DNA of 38,835 nt from Gemmatimonadaceae bacterium (lineage in GTDB: Bacteria; Gemmatimonadota; Gemmatimonadetes; Gemmatimonadales; Gemmatimonadaceae). A model generated the notes under the pieces. That model was given only the letters and a program-made list of their open reading frames with translations. It ran no database searches and had not been told where the DNA came from. Position 1 is the stretch's first letter; every line of letters begins with the position of its first letter. Positions 7,109-19,264 of this stretch are shown here, in pieces. Position numbers and translations under genes: made by a program. The stretch spans positions 1 to 38,835 of the forward strand of contig JALHNZ010000032.1 in NCBI GenBank assembly GCA_022843265.1, given 5' to 3'.

Positions 7109-8634
7109 GTGACATCACGAATCCCACGCCGAGTGACGCGAGCAGCGACGCCGAAGACATTGGCTTTGTCATGCGCGATCGCATCGCGGCGCTTACGCGT
7201 TTGCGCGAGCGCGGCGTTGAGCCATTCGCCTACAGTTTTGATCGCACCCATTCAACCGCGGAAGCGCGCGAGCTGCTCGGCGAAAATGACGAAGGTCCGA
7301 TCGTTCGGCTCGCGGGTCGAATTGCGTCGTGGCGCTCACAAGGGAAAACCGCGTTCGCGAATCTGGTCGATCAGGACGGGCGGCTGCAGTTGTACATGCG
7401 CCGAGATGAGTTGGGTGAAGACGTGTGGGCCACCGCAGGTGAGCTGCACGTGTCCGACGTGATCGGTGTGAGTGGTCCGCTCATGCGCACACGCACCGGT
7501 GAGGTGACCGTGCGCGTGACGGAGCTGACGCTGCTGGCCAAGGCGCTGCGCCCGTTACCGTTTGGCAAAGAAGCCGTGGTTGATGGGCAAGTGGTGCGCT
7601 ACTCCGCGTTCAGCGATACGGAGATGCGGGCGCGTCAGCGGTACGCCGATCTCGCCGTGCACCCCGAAGTGCGTGCGTTGTTTACGGCGCGTTCACTGCT
7701 CACGCGTACCATTCGTCGGCATCTCGACGATCTCGGATATCTGGAAGTGGAAACGCCCGTCTTGCAGCCGCTCTACGGCGGTGCGGCAGCGCGTCCGTTT
7801 ATCACGCATCACAACGCGCTCGACATGCCGCTGTATCTGCGCATTGCCGACGAGCTGTATCTCAAGCGTTTGATCGTGGGTGGTTTTGAGCGGGTGTACG
7901 AAATTGGACATGATTTTCGCAATGAAGGCATCGACCGGACGCACAATCCGGAATTTACGATGCTCGAGTTCTACGAGGCGTACGCGGACTATCAGGGCAT
8001 GATGACGCGCGTGGAGTCGCTGCTGGTAGCGGCGGCCGATGTATTGCGCACCGTGCCGGTGATCGGTGAGCGGGTGCCCGTACTGACCACGCCGTTCCCG
8101 CGCATCGAGTGGGTGGGTTCGCTGGTGCAAGCCGCGGGTGTTGATGTGACCGCGCTTGATGATGCCGGGTTGAAAGAGGTCGCCACGCGCGTGGGCGTGG
8201 AACGTCCGGGCACGCTCAGCCGTCCGAAGCTGCTCGACGAACTCTTTCAGGCACTCGTGGAATCAAAGATCGATACGCCCACGTTTGTCGTGGATTATCC
8301 CAAGGCACTTTCGCCGCTGGCGAAGCCCAAGCGCGGCAATCCGGAGCTCACGGAGCGCTTCGAACTGTTCGCGCGCGGCAAAGAGCTCGCCAACGCATTT
8401 TCGGAACTGAACGATCCGATCGACCAGCGTGAACGCTTTGAGGCGCAAGCCAAACTTCGCGCGGCCGGCGATGACGAAGCCACCATGGTCGATGAAGATT
8501 ATTTGCGCGCCATGGAATACGGCATGCCACCAACAGGCGGCGTGGGTATCGGTATCGATCGTTTGCTCATGTATCTCACAGACACCGCCAACATTCGTGA
8601 CGTGATCCTGTTTCCTACGATGCGCCCCGAATGA
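7105..8634 (+). CDS. lysS: Lysyl-tRNA synthetase (class II)
   Basis: It charges tRNA-Lys with lysine. The 509-residue length is typical of bacterial LysRS. An N-terminal OB-fold anticodon-binding domain (about 60-170; VRLAGRIASWRSQGKTAF) precedes the class II catalytic core. Motif 2 shows as FRNEGIDRTHNPEFTMLEFY (about 270-289) and motif 3 as GIGIDRLLMYLTD (about 480-493). The GTG start overlaps the prfB stop at GTGA (7105-7108). The prfB-lysS order is common in bacteria. Confidence 0.96.
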   Translation: MSDITNPTPSDASSDAEDIGFVMRDRIAALTRLRERGVEPFAYSFDRTHSTAEARELLGENDEGPIVRLAGRIASWRSQGKTAFANLVDQDGRLQLYMRRDELGEDVWATAGELHVSDVIGVSGPLMRTRTGEVTVRVTELTLLAKALRPLPFGKEAVVDGQVVRYSAFSDTEMRARQRYADLAVHPEVRALFTARSLLTRTIRRHLDDLGYLEVETPVLQPLYGGAAARPFITHHNALDMPLYLRIADELYLKRLIVGGFERVYEIGHDFRNEGIDRTHNPEFTMLEFYEAYADYQGMMTRVESLLVAAADVLRTVPVIGERVPVLTTPFPRIEWVGSLVQAAGVDVTALDDAGLKEVATRVGVERPGTLSRPKLLDELFQALVESKIDTPTFVVDYPKALSPLAKPKRGNPELTERFELFARGKELANAFSELNDPIDQRERFEAQAKLRAAGDDEATMVDEDYLRAMEYGMPPTGGVGIGIDRLLMYLTDTANIRDVILFPTMRPE

Positions 8635-8677
8635 ATCCGATGCGTTCGATTCCGTTGCACGCCTTCGGTGACGTCGC

Positions 8678-9949
8678 GTGAGTTCAGCCGCGCCGTCGCT
8701 CGGTCGGCTCGAACTCGCGATTGCGTGGCGTTATTTGCGCAGTCGCCGCGGATCGCGATTGCTGTCACTCATCAGCGTGATCGCCATTGGCGGCGTGCTG
8801 GTTGGCGTGGCCGCACTGATCGTGATCATGGGTGTGATGAACGGGCTGCAACGTGATCTCCGCGAAAAGATTCTGATTGGCTCGCCCGATGTGCGCATCC
8901 TGCCATTTGGCGATGAATTGCGGTTAAGCGACTGGGATGCACTGCTGGCGAAAGCGCGCGGAGTATCAGGTGTGGTTGCGGCCGCACCGTTCGTGCAGAG
9001 CGAGGGACTGATTGCGAGCGGCAGCAGCTTCCAAACCGGCGCCCAGTTAGTTGGCCTGGAAGAAACGCCACAGGACAGCCTTGCGGTGACCTCCATTCGT
9101 GAGAAAGCCATTCTCGGCGCGTTCACGTTTACGCAGAACGGTCAGGCCAACGGCGCGGTGGTTGGCAAAACGCTGGCCGCGAAGCTGAATGCGTGGCCTG
9201 GCGACACGATTACCATGCTCGGCTTCAACAGCGTGCAATACAGCGCGTCCACGGGCATGCCGGTCAGTGCGCGCGTGGACACGTTTGTGGTGACGGGAAT
9301 TTTTGAGACCGGCATGTACGAGTATGACAATGTGTACGTCTACGTTGGTCTCGAGGCGGCGCAGCGTTTCGCTGCGCTGGGTAGTGATGTCACGGGACTC
9401 GAAGTACGCGCCGCCGACCGTTGGATCGCCCCGCAAGTGGGTGATTCGCTGGTAGCCACGCTCAGTGCGAACGTGCATTCCGTCGACTGGCAGAAGCAGA
9501 ATGAGGCGCTCTTTCAGGCCCTCAATCTCGAGAAGCTCGGCATGGGCGTGATTCTCTTGCTGATTATCATGATCGCCGCGTTCAATATCGTGTCGACGCT
9601 CACGATGGTGGTCTCGGACAAAACGCGTGAGATCGGGATTCTGCGTGCGATGGGACTGCCGGCGCGCTCCATTCGACGGATTTTTTTGCTGCAGGGCATG
9701 GTGATTGGAATTGTGGGGACGGGCGCAGGCGTTGTGTTGGGGCTGGTGATCGTGTTTGTGCTTGAGCACGTGTTTCCGATACCACTGAATCCGGCCGTGT
9801 ATTTCATTGATCATCTCCCACTCTTCACCGAGCCGGTGGATGTGCTGCTCACGGTATTGGCGAGTGTGGCGGTCGCCTCGTTGGCCACGATCTATCCAGC
9901 TGGTCAGGCGGCGCGCTTGTACCCGGTTGACGCGATCCGGCACGACTGA
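8678..9949 (+). CDS. LolC/LolE-family lipoprotein-releasing ABC permease
   Basis: The 423-residue inner membrane protein has the four-helix MacB/LolC layout: one helix at about 28-55 (LLSLISVIAIGGVLVGVAAL), a large periplasmic domain, then helices at about 285-312, 330-362 and 383-410. With LolD it extracts mature lipoproteins from the inner membrane for transfer to the outer membrane. Only one permease gene is present here, so it may form a homodimer (LolF-like) or pair with a permease encoded elsewhere. The GTG start at 8678 follows a 43-base gap after lysS in which I see no signal. The stop overlaps lolD by one base (TGATG). Confidence 0.9.
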   Translation: MSSAAPSLGRLELAIAWRYLRSRRGSRLLSLISVIAIGGVLVGVAALIVIMGVMNGLQRDLREKILIGSPDVRILPFGDELRLSDWDALLAKARGVSGVVAAAPFVQSEGLIASGSSFQTGAQLVGLEETPQDSLAVTSIREKAILGAFTFTQNGQANGAVVGKTLAAKLNAWPGDTITMLGFNSVQYSASTGMPVSARVDTFVVTGIFETGMYEYDNVYVYVGLEAAQRFAALGSDVTGLEVRAADRWIAPQVGDSLVATLSANVHSVDWQKQNEALFQALNLEKLGMGVILLLIIMIAAFNIVSTLTMVVSDKTREIGILRAMGLPARSIRRIFLLQGMVIGIVGTGAGVVLGLVIVFVLEHVFPIPLNPAVYFIDHLPLFTEPVDVLLTVLASVAVASLATIYPAGQAARLYPVDAIRHD

Positions 9950-10704
9950 TGCATCAGCCGCCCGTCGATCATGCCGACACGAACACCGGCCCCTCGGACT
10001 CGCGTGACGTCGTCATTGAAGCCCGCGCTGTCACCAAGTCGTTTCCGGGGGGCGACGGAGGCATGGTGCACGTGCTCAGCGGTGCAGATCTCGCCGTACA
10101 TCGCGGTGAAATGGTGGCCATCGTGGGCGCCAGCGGCGCCGGAAAGAGCACGTTTCTTCACGTGCTTGGCGCGCTTGAACGACCCACATCCGGAGAAGTG
10201 CTGCTGGCCGGCACTTCAGTGGCGCAGCTGAGTGATGATGCACTGGCAGCCCTCAGGAACCGAACGGTAGGATTTGTGTTTCAATTCCATCACCTCCTGC
10301 GTGAGTTTTCAGCGTTGGAGAACGTGATGTTTCCGCTGCGCATTGCAGGAAAGTCGGTGTCAGTGGCCAAAGAGCGTGCCGAAGCGTTGCTTGAACGCGT
10401 GGGCATGTCATCGCGCCGCCATCATCGGCCCTCGGAGCTTTCCGGTGGCGAACAGCAGCGCGCCGCCGTCGCACGAGCGCTGGCAGCGAGTCCTGCGGTA
10501 TTGCTCGCGGACGAGCCAAGTGGCAATCTGGATCAGGGCAATGCCGAGCGATTGCACGAGCTGTTTGGATCGCTGGCTCGGGAAATGGGGCTGGGACTGG
10601 TTGTGGTCACACATAACTTGTCGTTGGCTGCCAAAGCGGATCGGACAATGACGTTCGAGGCAGGTCGTTTGGTCAACAGTTCAGTGATGGAGCGAGTCGT
10701 CTGA
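9949..10704 (+). CDS. lolD: Lipoprotein-releasing ABC ATPase LolD
   Basis: This is the ATPase partner of the preceding permease. In the 251 residues the Walker A is GASGAGKS (60-67), the Q-loop is FQFHHLLREF (111-120), the signature is LSGGEQQ (164-170) and the Walker B is VLLADEP (184-190). FQFHHLL...F.ALENV closely follows the LolD-specific Q-loop pattern, which favours LolD over other MacB-type ATPases. About 20 extra N-terminal residues precede the ABC domain. The gene overlaps both neighbours by one base. Confidence 0.94.
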   Translation: MHQPPVDHADTNTGPSDSRDVVIEARAVTKSFPGGDGGMVHVLSGADLAVHRGEMVAIVGASGAGKSTFLHVLGALERPTSGEVLLAGTSVAQLSDDALAALRNRTVGFVFQFHHLLREFSALENVMFPLRIAGKSVSVAKERAEALLERVGMSSRRHHRPSELSGGEQQRAAVARALAASPAVLLADEPSGNLDQGNAERLHELFGSLAREMGLGLVVVTHNLSLAAKADRTMTFEAGRLVNSSVMERVV

Positions 10705-11192
10705 TGTTGTGCGATCACTGCAAGGAACGAGACGCCGTTGTGCATCTCACGCGCATCGTCGACAACGCGGTGACGCAGTTGCATCTCTGTGAAAAGTGTG
10801 CCGCGGAAAAGGGCGTCGAGACCACCATTGCGTTGCCGCAACACCCGTTGGGTGAGATTCTGCAGGCCGTGCAGCAGCAGGCGTCTCCCACCGCGGCCGC
10901 CGATGCCGCGGTCTGCGCGTTTTGTGGGGCGACCGCGCGCGATTTCCGCGCCACGGGCCGCCTCGGCTGCGCGCACTGTTACGACTCCATGGAATCGAGC
11001 TTGCGGGAGCTGCTGCGTCGTTTGCATGGCAGCAGCAAGCACGTCGGTCGCCGCTACGATGCGCCGCGTCCGGAAACACTGGCTGAGGTCGATGTGCGAA
11101 CGGAGTTGCGCGACAAGCTGCAGCGGGCCGTTGACGCGGAACAGTTTGAACTGGCCGCCGAGTTGCGGGATAAGCTGCGGGTGATGGAATAA
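10704..11192 (+). CDS. mcsA: McsA-like zinc protein, activator of protein arginine kinase
   Basis: McsA binds and activates the arginine kinase McsB. The 162-residue product has four CxxC pairs (C3/C6, C29/C32, C71/C74, C89/C92), which should bind two zinc ions. A C-terminal UVR motif at about 130-160 (RDKLQRAVDAEQFELAAELR) matches the form found in McsA, UvrB and ClpC. It overlaps lolD and mcsB by one base each. The order mcsA-mcsB-clpC is that of the Firmicutes stress operon, but the CtsR repressor gene is absent and lolCD stands in its place. Confidence 0.92.
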   Translation: MLCDHCKERDAVVHLTRIVDNAVTQLHLCEKCAAEKGVETTIALPQHPLGEILQAVQQQASPTAAADAAVCAFCGATARDFRATGRLGCAHCYDSMESSLRELLRRLHGSSKHVGRRYDAPRPETLAEVDVRTELRDKLQRAVDAEQFELAAELRDKLRVME

Positions 11193-12286
11193 TGCGCCGT
11201 CCACCGCTCGATTTGTCGCTGCTGCCAGATGGTGGCGTGCGTTGGCTGGATGCGTCCGGTCCCAATGCCGACATCGTGATCTCTACGCGTCTTCGGTTGG
11301 CGCGCAACGTGGTGGGTTATGCCTTTACCGCGCGCGCCAGGGATGGGGAACGGCTGCGCATGTTGGCCCAGGTCCGGGAGGCGCTGGCGCATGTGCCGAT
11401 ACTTGATGGCAGCGTTTTGCTGAGGCTTGATGAGTCGGGCCCGTTGGATCGTCAGTTGCTCCACGAGCGCCACCTCGTCTCCAAAGAGTTGGCCGGTCTT
11501 GATGCACAGCACCCGTTACGTACGGGGGCGGCGGTGTTTCTGGGCGAGCAGGTGGGCGTCCTTGTGAACGAGGAGGACCATCTGCGCCTGCAGGCCATGC
11601 GCAGTGGGTTCGATGTGCCGGCCGCGTTCGCCATGGCATCCCGGATGGATCAGGAGCTCGGCGCGCGCGTACCGTTTGCGTTTCACAAGGAGTTCGGCTA
11701 TCTGACGGCGTGTCCGACCAATGTGGGCACCGGTCTGCGGGCGTCGGTGTTGATTCACTTGCCCGGGTTGGTGCTGACCAAGGAAATTGGCAAAGTACTG
11801 GCTGGGTTGCAGCAGATGGGATTGACGTATCGTGGGCTGTATGGTGAAGGCAGTGAAGTGGTGGGAAACTTCTTTCAGCTCTCCAATCAGACCACCCTCG
11901 GCCGTTCGGAAGAGGAACTGCAGGACTTGCTCGTGCGCGTGGTTCGCCACGTGATCGAGCGAGAAGAAGAAGCTCGGCGTGTATTGGTGCGTGATGCCGG
12001 GTATATTATTGAGGACAAGTTATGGCGCGCGTTTGGCACGTTGCGGTTTGCACGCAGCTTGTCATTCGACGAGGCTATGAATTTCCTCAGTGGTGTTCGC
12101 CTGGGTGTCGGACTGAAACTGATCCCTGGGCTCAGTGTATATACGCTCAACAAGCTCCTGATCTTTGCGCAGTCAGCGCATCTTGCTCATCTCGAAGGGC
12201 GCGCGCTGACAGATAGCGAGAGCAACCTGGCCCGTGCACGATATGTGCGGCAGGTGCTCGCGACGGAGGGGAGTGGCGTCGAGTGA
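11192..12286 (+). CDS. mcsB: Protein arginine kinase McsB
   Basis: McsB phosphorylates arginines on damaged or regulated proteins, which marks them for ClpCP. The 364-residue length fits the family. Phosphagen-kinase features are visible: IVISTRLRLARN (28-39) for nucleotide binding, NEED at 126-129, the conserved Cys in TACPTNVGTGLRASV (C174) and GEGSE at 218-222. It overlaps mcsA by one base (TAATG) and ends 27 bases before clpC. Together these genes indicate phospho-arginine-directed protein degradation in an outer-membrane bacterium. Confidence 0.95.
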   Translation: MRRPPLDLSLLPDGGVRWLDASGPNADIVISTRLRLARNVVGYAFTARARDGERLRMLAQVREALAHVPILDGSVLLRLDESGPLDRQLLHERHLVSKELAGLDAQHPLRTGAAVFLGEQVGVLVNEEDHLRLQAMRSGFDVPAAFAMASRMDQELGARVPFAFHKEFGYLTACPTNVGTGLRASVLIHLPGLVLTKEIGKVLAGLQQMGLTYRGLYGEGSEVVGNFFQLSNQTTLGRSEEELQDLLVRVVRHVIEREEEARRVLVRDAGYIIEDKLWRAFGTLRFARSLSFDEAMNFLSGVRLGVGLKLIPGLSVYTLNKLLIFAQSAHLAHLEGRALTDSESNLARARYVRQVLATEGSGVE

Positions 12287-12313
12287 CCGCTCCGGCCCTG
12301 GGCTGAGGAAACG

Positions 12314-14827
<2,514 letters not shown>

Positions 14828-14840
14828 TCGGGGTCTCCCC

Positions 14841-14885
14841 AAAAACGCCGGCCGGATCCAATTGAGGGTCCGGCCGGCGTTGTGC
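14841..14885 (+). terminator. Terminator after clpC
   Basis: 14845-14856 pairs perfectly over 12 bp with 14869-14880, and up to three more pairs can form toward the loop. An A-run (14841-14845) precedes it, but only a weak T-rich stretch follows, so it may act better from the other side. It nevertheless separates clpC from bamA. Confidence 0.75.
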
Positions 14886-14984
14886 TTCGCTATATTGTGA
14901 GGCTGAACGTGTGAGGGACCGATTCGGCGGGCACCATCCCGTGGCTCCCGGTGTCAAACCGTCGGACCCTTTTTCCCATTAACT
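14886..14984 (+). promoter_or_regulatory. bamA upstream region, weak promoter candidate
   Basis: A promoter for the long bamA-lpxK operon should lie here. TATATT at 14891-14896 is a fair -10 hexamer, but a -35 at normal distance would fall inside the terminator stem and does not match well. A T-run (TTTTT, around 14970) precedes the start. No Shine-Dalgarno is evident. Confidence 0.25.
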
Positions 14985-17468
14985 GTGCCTCCTGTGCTGC
15001 TTTGGTCGTGGCGCCCGGCTCGCCGGTGCGTATTGCATGCGTTGACAGTGCTCGCCTGTGGAGCGGTATTGCCCAAAGGGCTTGCCGCGCAGGACCCGGA
15101 GCAACAGCTCGCCGGACGTTGCGCGACACCCGATTCCATCGCGGTGCGCGGGGTGAACCGCGTCGGTGAAGCCGTCGTTCGCGGTGAGGGCGGACTGCGT
15201 GTCGGTGAGCGCCTGAATTTTCAGGTGCTCCAGACGGCCATTAAGAACATTTTCGCGCTCGGTCAGTTTCACGATGTCGCGATCGAGTGCGACCTCGAAT
15301 CGGTGCCCGACAAAGCGCTCATCGTGTATAAAGTGAGCGAGCGCGCACTACTCGGTGACGTTGAGGTCGTCGGCGTGAAGGCGCTGTCCGCGCGCAGCGT
15401 GCGCGACAAGGTGTCGCTGCTCATTGGTCGGCCAGTGGATCCCGCCGAAATCGCCACGTCGCGTGCTCGCATCGATTCGATGTACAAGTCGGCCGGGTAC
15501 TATCTGGCGACGATCACGCCTGACACCTCGGAAATGTCAGAAGGGCGGCTCGGCATCACGTTCCGCATCGACGAAGGGCGCCGACTGGCAATCTCGGGTC
15601 TTGAGTTCAGCGGCACCGAGGGCGTGAAGCCGAAAGAAGTGGCGTCGGTCATGCAAACAAAGCCTGAGGGGTTCCTTTTCTTTCGAAAGGGTGAGTTCGA
15701 CGAAGAAAAGTTTGCGGGTGACCTCGGCGAGCGTATTCCGTCGTTGTACTCTCGACTTGGCTACATCGACGCGCGTGTTCTCGACGATACGTTGCTGGTC
15801 GATCCGGAGCTCGGCAAAGGCAAAGTGCGTATCACGATTGACGAAGGCCCGCAGTATCGCATCGGAGATTTTGGCATCACGGGTAATCGCGTGGTCCCGA
15901 CCGATGTGCTCGACGGCATGTACCGTGCAAGTGGTGCGGGCCTCTCGCTGCGTCAGCGACTTTTCTCACTCGTGCGTCGCGAGAAGCGCGCTGAAGAGGG
16001 TGTGTTTGACGCGGAAAAGTTTGAGAAGGCCACGCAGGAAGCACGCAGCATGTACGCGGATCGTGGCTACATCTATGCGAACGTCTATCCGGTGATCGAG
16101 CGATCGGTTTCACCGGATTCGGTGCCGATCGTGAACTTGCGCTGGGAAGTGGATGAACGCACCCCAGCGATTGTGAACCGCATTGAAATCGTGGGCAATG
16201 ATTACACGTCGGAAGATTGCATTCGACGGGCCATCGCGCTGGTGCCGGGCGGTGTGTTCAATCAGACCGCGCTGATCAATAGCTATCAGCAGATTCAGAA
16301 TCTCGGATTCTTCGAGTCGCCAATGGCCACGCCGTCTACGAAAACGGTGAACGATGCCGGTGATGTGGATCTGGTGTTCACCGTCAAGGAAAAGCGCACA
16401 GGCAGCGTGGGCTTTGGCGCCTCCATGGGTCAGGGCGGCGTGGGCTTCGGTGGTTTCATCAACCTTGAGCAGCCGAATCTTTTTGGTCAGTGCAAGCGCG
16501 GTTCATTGAACTGGCAGTATGGTCGTTTCTTCAACGACTTTACGCTCACGTATCAGGACCCGGCGCTGCGTCGCACTCGTACCTCAGGAACGGTGAGCGC
16601 GTACCGCACGCAGTCGCGTTTTGTGGTTGGAAATCTTGGACAGAACATCCGCACGGGCGCGCAGTTCCGACTGGGCTTCCCGGTGCCGTGGTCGTACAAC
16701 TCGGCGCTCTCGGTTACCTACGGCGCAGAGTCGGCCACGTTCACGCAAGGACAGATCGCCGGCCAGTGCTCGCGCAACTGTTTCCGATCGAGCCTTGGTT
16801 TCGACTACACGTTCGATAACCGACTTGGCATGCCGTTCCCGTTCACCGGATCGCTCCGGTCGCTTACGGCCGACTTTAGCGGTGGGCCGCTCGGCGGCAC
16901 GGTGAATTTCCAGCGATACACCGGCGAGATGAAGTCGTATACGCAGCTCGCGCAAATCGGCGGCAAGTCACCAGGGTCCCAGCCGTTGCCGATCCTGTTG
17001 GGTCTGACGGCAAAAGCGGGTACGTTGTTCGGTAACTCCGGACCGTTTTTCTTCCAGCAGCAGTTTGCGGTTGGTGGTGTGCAGTTCGGACAGGTGCTGC
17101 GTGGTTACCCGGAGTTCTCGATTACACCACGTGGATTTAATCCCAACACCGGTCAGTTCTCGTCGGAGCCTGAGTCGTTTGGTAATGCGTTCTTTACGAT
17201 GTCGGGTGAGCTTGGTTTGCGCGTCAGTCAGATGTTGTACATGAACACGTTTTTCGATGCCGGTAACAACTGGGCGTCTGCTCGACAGTTCAACCCAGCG
17301 CGTCTGTTCCGTTCTGCGGGCGTTGGTGTATCAACCGTGACACCCCTCGGGCCGCTCGGGCTCGATTTGGCGTACGGATTCGATCGCGTCGCGGTCGATC
17401 CGACTACCCTCCGCGTGCGGCCGGACCCGCGGTGGCAGTTTCATTTCCGGCTCGGACAGCTTTTCTAG
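14985..17468 (+). CDS. bamA: Outer membrane protein assembly factor BamA
   Basis: BamA folds and inserts beta-barrel proteins into the outer membrane. The 827-residue protein has a signal peptide (hydrophobic core about 16-30, GLAAQ cleavage region), a row of POTRA domains (about 50-430; for example ISGLEFSGTEGVKPKEVASV) and a C-terminal 16-strand barrel (about 450-827) ending in WQFHFRLGQLF. QVLRGYPEF at about 702-710 corresponds to the conserved loop 6 [V/L]RG[F/Y] motif. The GTG at 14985 is the first reasonable start; GTG 14994 is an alternative. BamA, Skp and the lpx genes occur in this order in many Gram-negative genomes. Confidence 0.95.
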   Translation: MPPVLLWSWRPARRCVLHALTVLACGAVLPKGLAAQDPEQQLAGRCATPDSIAVRGVNRVGEAVVRGEGGLRVGERLNFQVLQTAIKNIFALGQFHDVAIECDLESVPDKALIVYKVSERALLGDVEVVGVKALSARSVRDKVSLLIGRPVDPAEIATSRARIDSMYKSAGYYLATITPDTSEMSEGRLGITFRIDEGRRLAISGLEFSGTEGVKPKEVASVMQTKPEGFLFFRKGEFDEEKFAGDLGERIPSLYSRLGYIDARVLDDTLLVDPELGKGKVRITIDEGPQYRIGDFGITGNRVVPTDVLDGMYRASGAGLSLRQRLFSLVRREKRAEEGVFDAEKFEKATQEARSMYADRGYIYANVYPVIERSVSPDSVPIVNLRWEVDERTPAIVNRIEIVGNDYTSEDCIRRAIALVPGGVFNQTALINSYQQIQNLGFFESPMATPSTKTVNDAGDVDLVFTVKEKRTGSVGFGASMGQGGVGFGGFINLEQPNLFGQCKRGSLNWQYGRFFNDFTLTYQDPALRRTRTSGTVSAYRTQSRFVVGNLGQNIRTGAQFRLGFPVPWSYNSALSVTYGAESATFTQGQIAGQCSRNCFRSSLGFDYTFDNRLGMPFPFTGSLRSLTADFSGGPLGGTVNFQRYTGEMKSYTQLAQIGGKSPGSQPLPILLGLTAKAGTLFGNSGPFFFQQQFAVGGVQFGQVLRGYPEFSITPRGFNPNTGQFSSEPESFGNAFFTMSGELGLRVSQMLYMNTFFDAGNNWASARQFNPARLFRSAGVGVSTVTPLGPLGLDLAYGFDRVAVDPTTLRVRPDPRWQFHFRLGQLF

Positions 17469-17480
17469 GCAGGCAACCAG

Positions 17481-18089
17481 ATGCGTTCCATGATGTTCCG
17501 TAGCGCCCTTGCGCTCGCGATTCTCGTGCCGGCCTCGGCGCACGCCCAAGCGGGTGCGCAGAAGTTCGCCTTCGTTAATACTCAGCTCATTCTGCAGTCG
17601 GCACCCGGCGCTACCGAAGCGCAGGCGCAGTTTCAGAAGGAAGTTGAATCACTGCGCGGTCAGGTGCAGCAGCTCGGTGATTCACTCGGCGTGCTTGAAG
17701 CGGCGTACACCAAAGAGGCGGCCGCACTCAGCCCCACCGCGCGTGAAGCGCGTCTCAAAACGCTGACCGAACAGAAGACCAGCTTCGAAGAGCGCGCACA
17801 GAAGCTCAACGAGCAGGCTGAAGCGCGTCAGTTCGAGTTGATGCAGCCCATCATGGACAACGTGCGCAAAGCGCTCGACGATCTGCGTATCGAGGGCGGC
17901 TACTCCTTCATCTTTGATGTGGCCAACTCGTCGTTTATCGTGGCCGCGGATAAAAATCTCGACATCACTGAGCGCGTCGTGGCGAAGTTGCGCACGATGC
18001 CGAAGGCCACGCCGGCGCCGGCTGGCCCGACTACGCGTCCGGCCGGAGTTCAGGCACGGCCGCCGGTACGGACGCCGCCTACGCGGTGA
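17481..18089 (+). CDS. skp: Periplasmic chaperone, OmpH/Skp family
   Basis: Skp holds unfolded outer membrane proteins in the periplasm on the way to BamA. The 202-residue product has a signal peptide (MFRSALALAILVPASAHAQ), the family start FAFVNTQLILQSAPG (about 29-43), a long coiled-coil arm (about 45-120) and the closing YSFIFDVANSSFIVAADKNL (about 141-160). An extra Pro/Thr/Arg-rich tail of about 30 residues follows, which most Skp proteins lack. It is 12 bases after bamA and overlaps lpxD at GTGA. Confidence 0.92.
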   Translation: MRSMMFRSALALAILVPASAHAQAGAQKFAFVNTQLILQSAPGATEAQAQFQKEVESLRGQVQQLGDSLGVLEAAYTKEAAALSPTAREARLKTLTEQKTSFEERAQKLNEQAEARQFELMQPIMDNVRKALDDLRIEGGYSFIFDVANSSFIVAADKNLDITERVVAKLRTMPKATPAPAGPTTRPAGVQARPPVRTPPTR

Positions 18090-19264
18090 GTTTGAGCGCG
18101 TCTTCAGTTGGACGTGACGGCGGTGACGGGCAGCAGCCCGTCACCGCCTCGGCTATTGCGGCCCTCGTGGGCGGTGAGCTGATTGGAGATGGTTCAACGG
18201 TCGTTCGCGGTGTGGCCGCGCTCGATCGAGCCGACGGGGATCAGCTGAGCATGCTCTCGCACGCGCGCTACGGCGCGTGGTACCGTGATACGCGAGCCGG
18301 GGCCGTGCTCTTGTCGGCCGACTTTGCTTCGCTGCCCGGCAATCCATCCGCGCGCATCGTGGTGGACAAACCGATGGAAGCGATGCTGCTGGTGTTACCG
18401 CTCTTTCATCGCACATCCGCCCGTCCGCTCGGCGTTCACGCCACGGCGATGGTTGCACCTGACGCGGTGCTCGGCGCGGATGTCGCGATCGAAGCGTACG
18501 CGGTTATCGGATCCGGTGTGGTGCTCGGCGATCGCGTCTGGATTGGCGCGCACGCCGTGGTGGAGCAGGGGTCGGTCATCGGCGCCGATTCGCGATTGCA
18601 CGCGCATTCCGTGTGCTATCCGTATTGCGAAATCGGTGAGCGCGTGGTGTTGCACTCGGGTGCGCGCGTGGGTCGCGAGGGTTTTGGTTGGGTGCCGCGC
18701 AACGGCGCCGCGCATCGCATTCCGCACGTTGGTCGCTGCGTCATTGGTCATGACGTGGAGATCGGTGCCAACAGTTGCGTTGATCGAGGCAGCATTGACG
18801 ATACGATCATCGGCGCGGGCACCAAGATTGATAGTCTGGTGCAAGTCGCGCACAATGTGCGGATCGGACGTGGCTGCATGATTGCCAGCCAGGTTGGGAT
18901 TGCAGGCTCGACGCGTATTGAAGACGGCGTGCAGTTAGGCGGTCAGGTCGGCGTTGGTGGACATCTCACGATCGGTGCTGGCAGCACGCTTGCTGCACAG
19001 GCGGGCGTGGTGGGGAACGTGCCCACTGGTGAAACGTGGTCTGGATATCCGGCCCGTCCGCATCGCGAACAGATGCGTGCGTCGGCTGCGCTGCATCGAC
19101 TGGCGGCTGTCTTGCGCCCGATCGAGCAGCTGGTCGCGCGTGCGGCGGAGGCGCCCGAGACAAGCCGCTCCGATGCGGGCAGACCGCGCAATTCCGCGAC
19201 CAGTCAGTCAGATTCCAGCGACAGCCCTGATCCTGCGCGTCCTCACGAATCACCAGCCACATGA
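18086..19264 (+). CDS. lpxD: UDP-3-O-(3-hydroxyacyl)glucosamine N-acyltransferase LpxD
   Basis: LpxD adds the second acyl chain, an amide at position 2, in lipid A synthesis. The 392-residue product has the N-terminal uridine-binding domain (about 20-115) and a left-handed beta-helix built of hexapeptide repeats (about 118-315). The catalytic His is H256 in LVQVAHNVRIG, and GREGFGWVP (196-204) is a family hallmark. The last 60 residues are a Ser/Pro/Arg-rich, probably disordered tail, making it longer than the usual 340-350. GTG 18086 overlaps the skp stop; the gene end overlaps lpxC-fabZ at ATGA. Confidence 0.96.
   Translation: MSLSASSVGRDGGDGQQPVTASAIAALVGGELIGDGSTVVRGVAALDRADGDQLSMLSHARYGAWYRDTRAGAVLLSADFASLPGNPSARIVVDKPMEAMLLVLPLFHRTSARPLGVHATAMVAPDAVLGADVAIEAYAVIGSGVVLGDRVWIGAHAVVEQGSVIGADSRLHAHSVCYPYCEIGERVVLHSGARVGREGFGWVPRNGAAHRIPHVGRCVIGHDVEIGANSCVDRGSIDDTIIGAGTKIDSLVQVAHNVRIGRGCMIASQVGIAGSTRIEDGVQLGGQVGVGGHLTIGAGSTLAAQAGVVGNVPTGETWSGYPARPHREQMRASAALHRLAAVLRPIEQLVARAAEAPETSRSDAGRPRNSATSQSDSSDSPDPARPHESPAT

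Noticed and set aside
15040-15070. TTGACA inside the bamA signal-peptide region as a promoter
   Set aside because: No acceptable -10 hexamer lies 16-18 bases downstream (GGTATT is the nearest), and it is within coding sequence.
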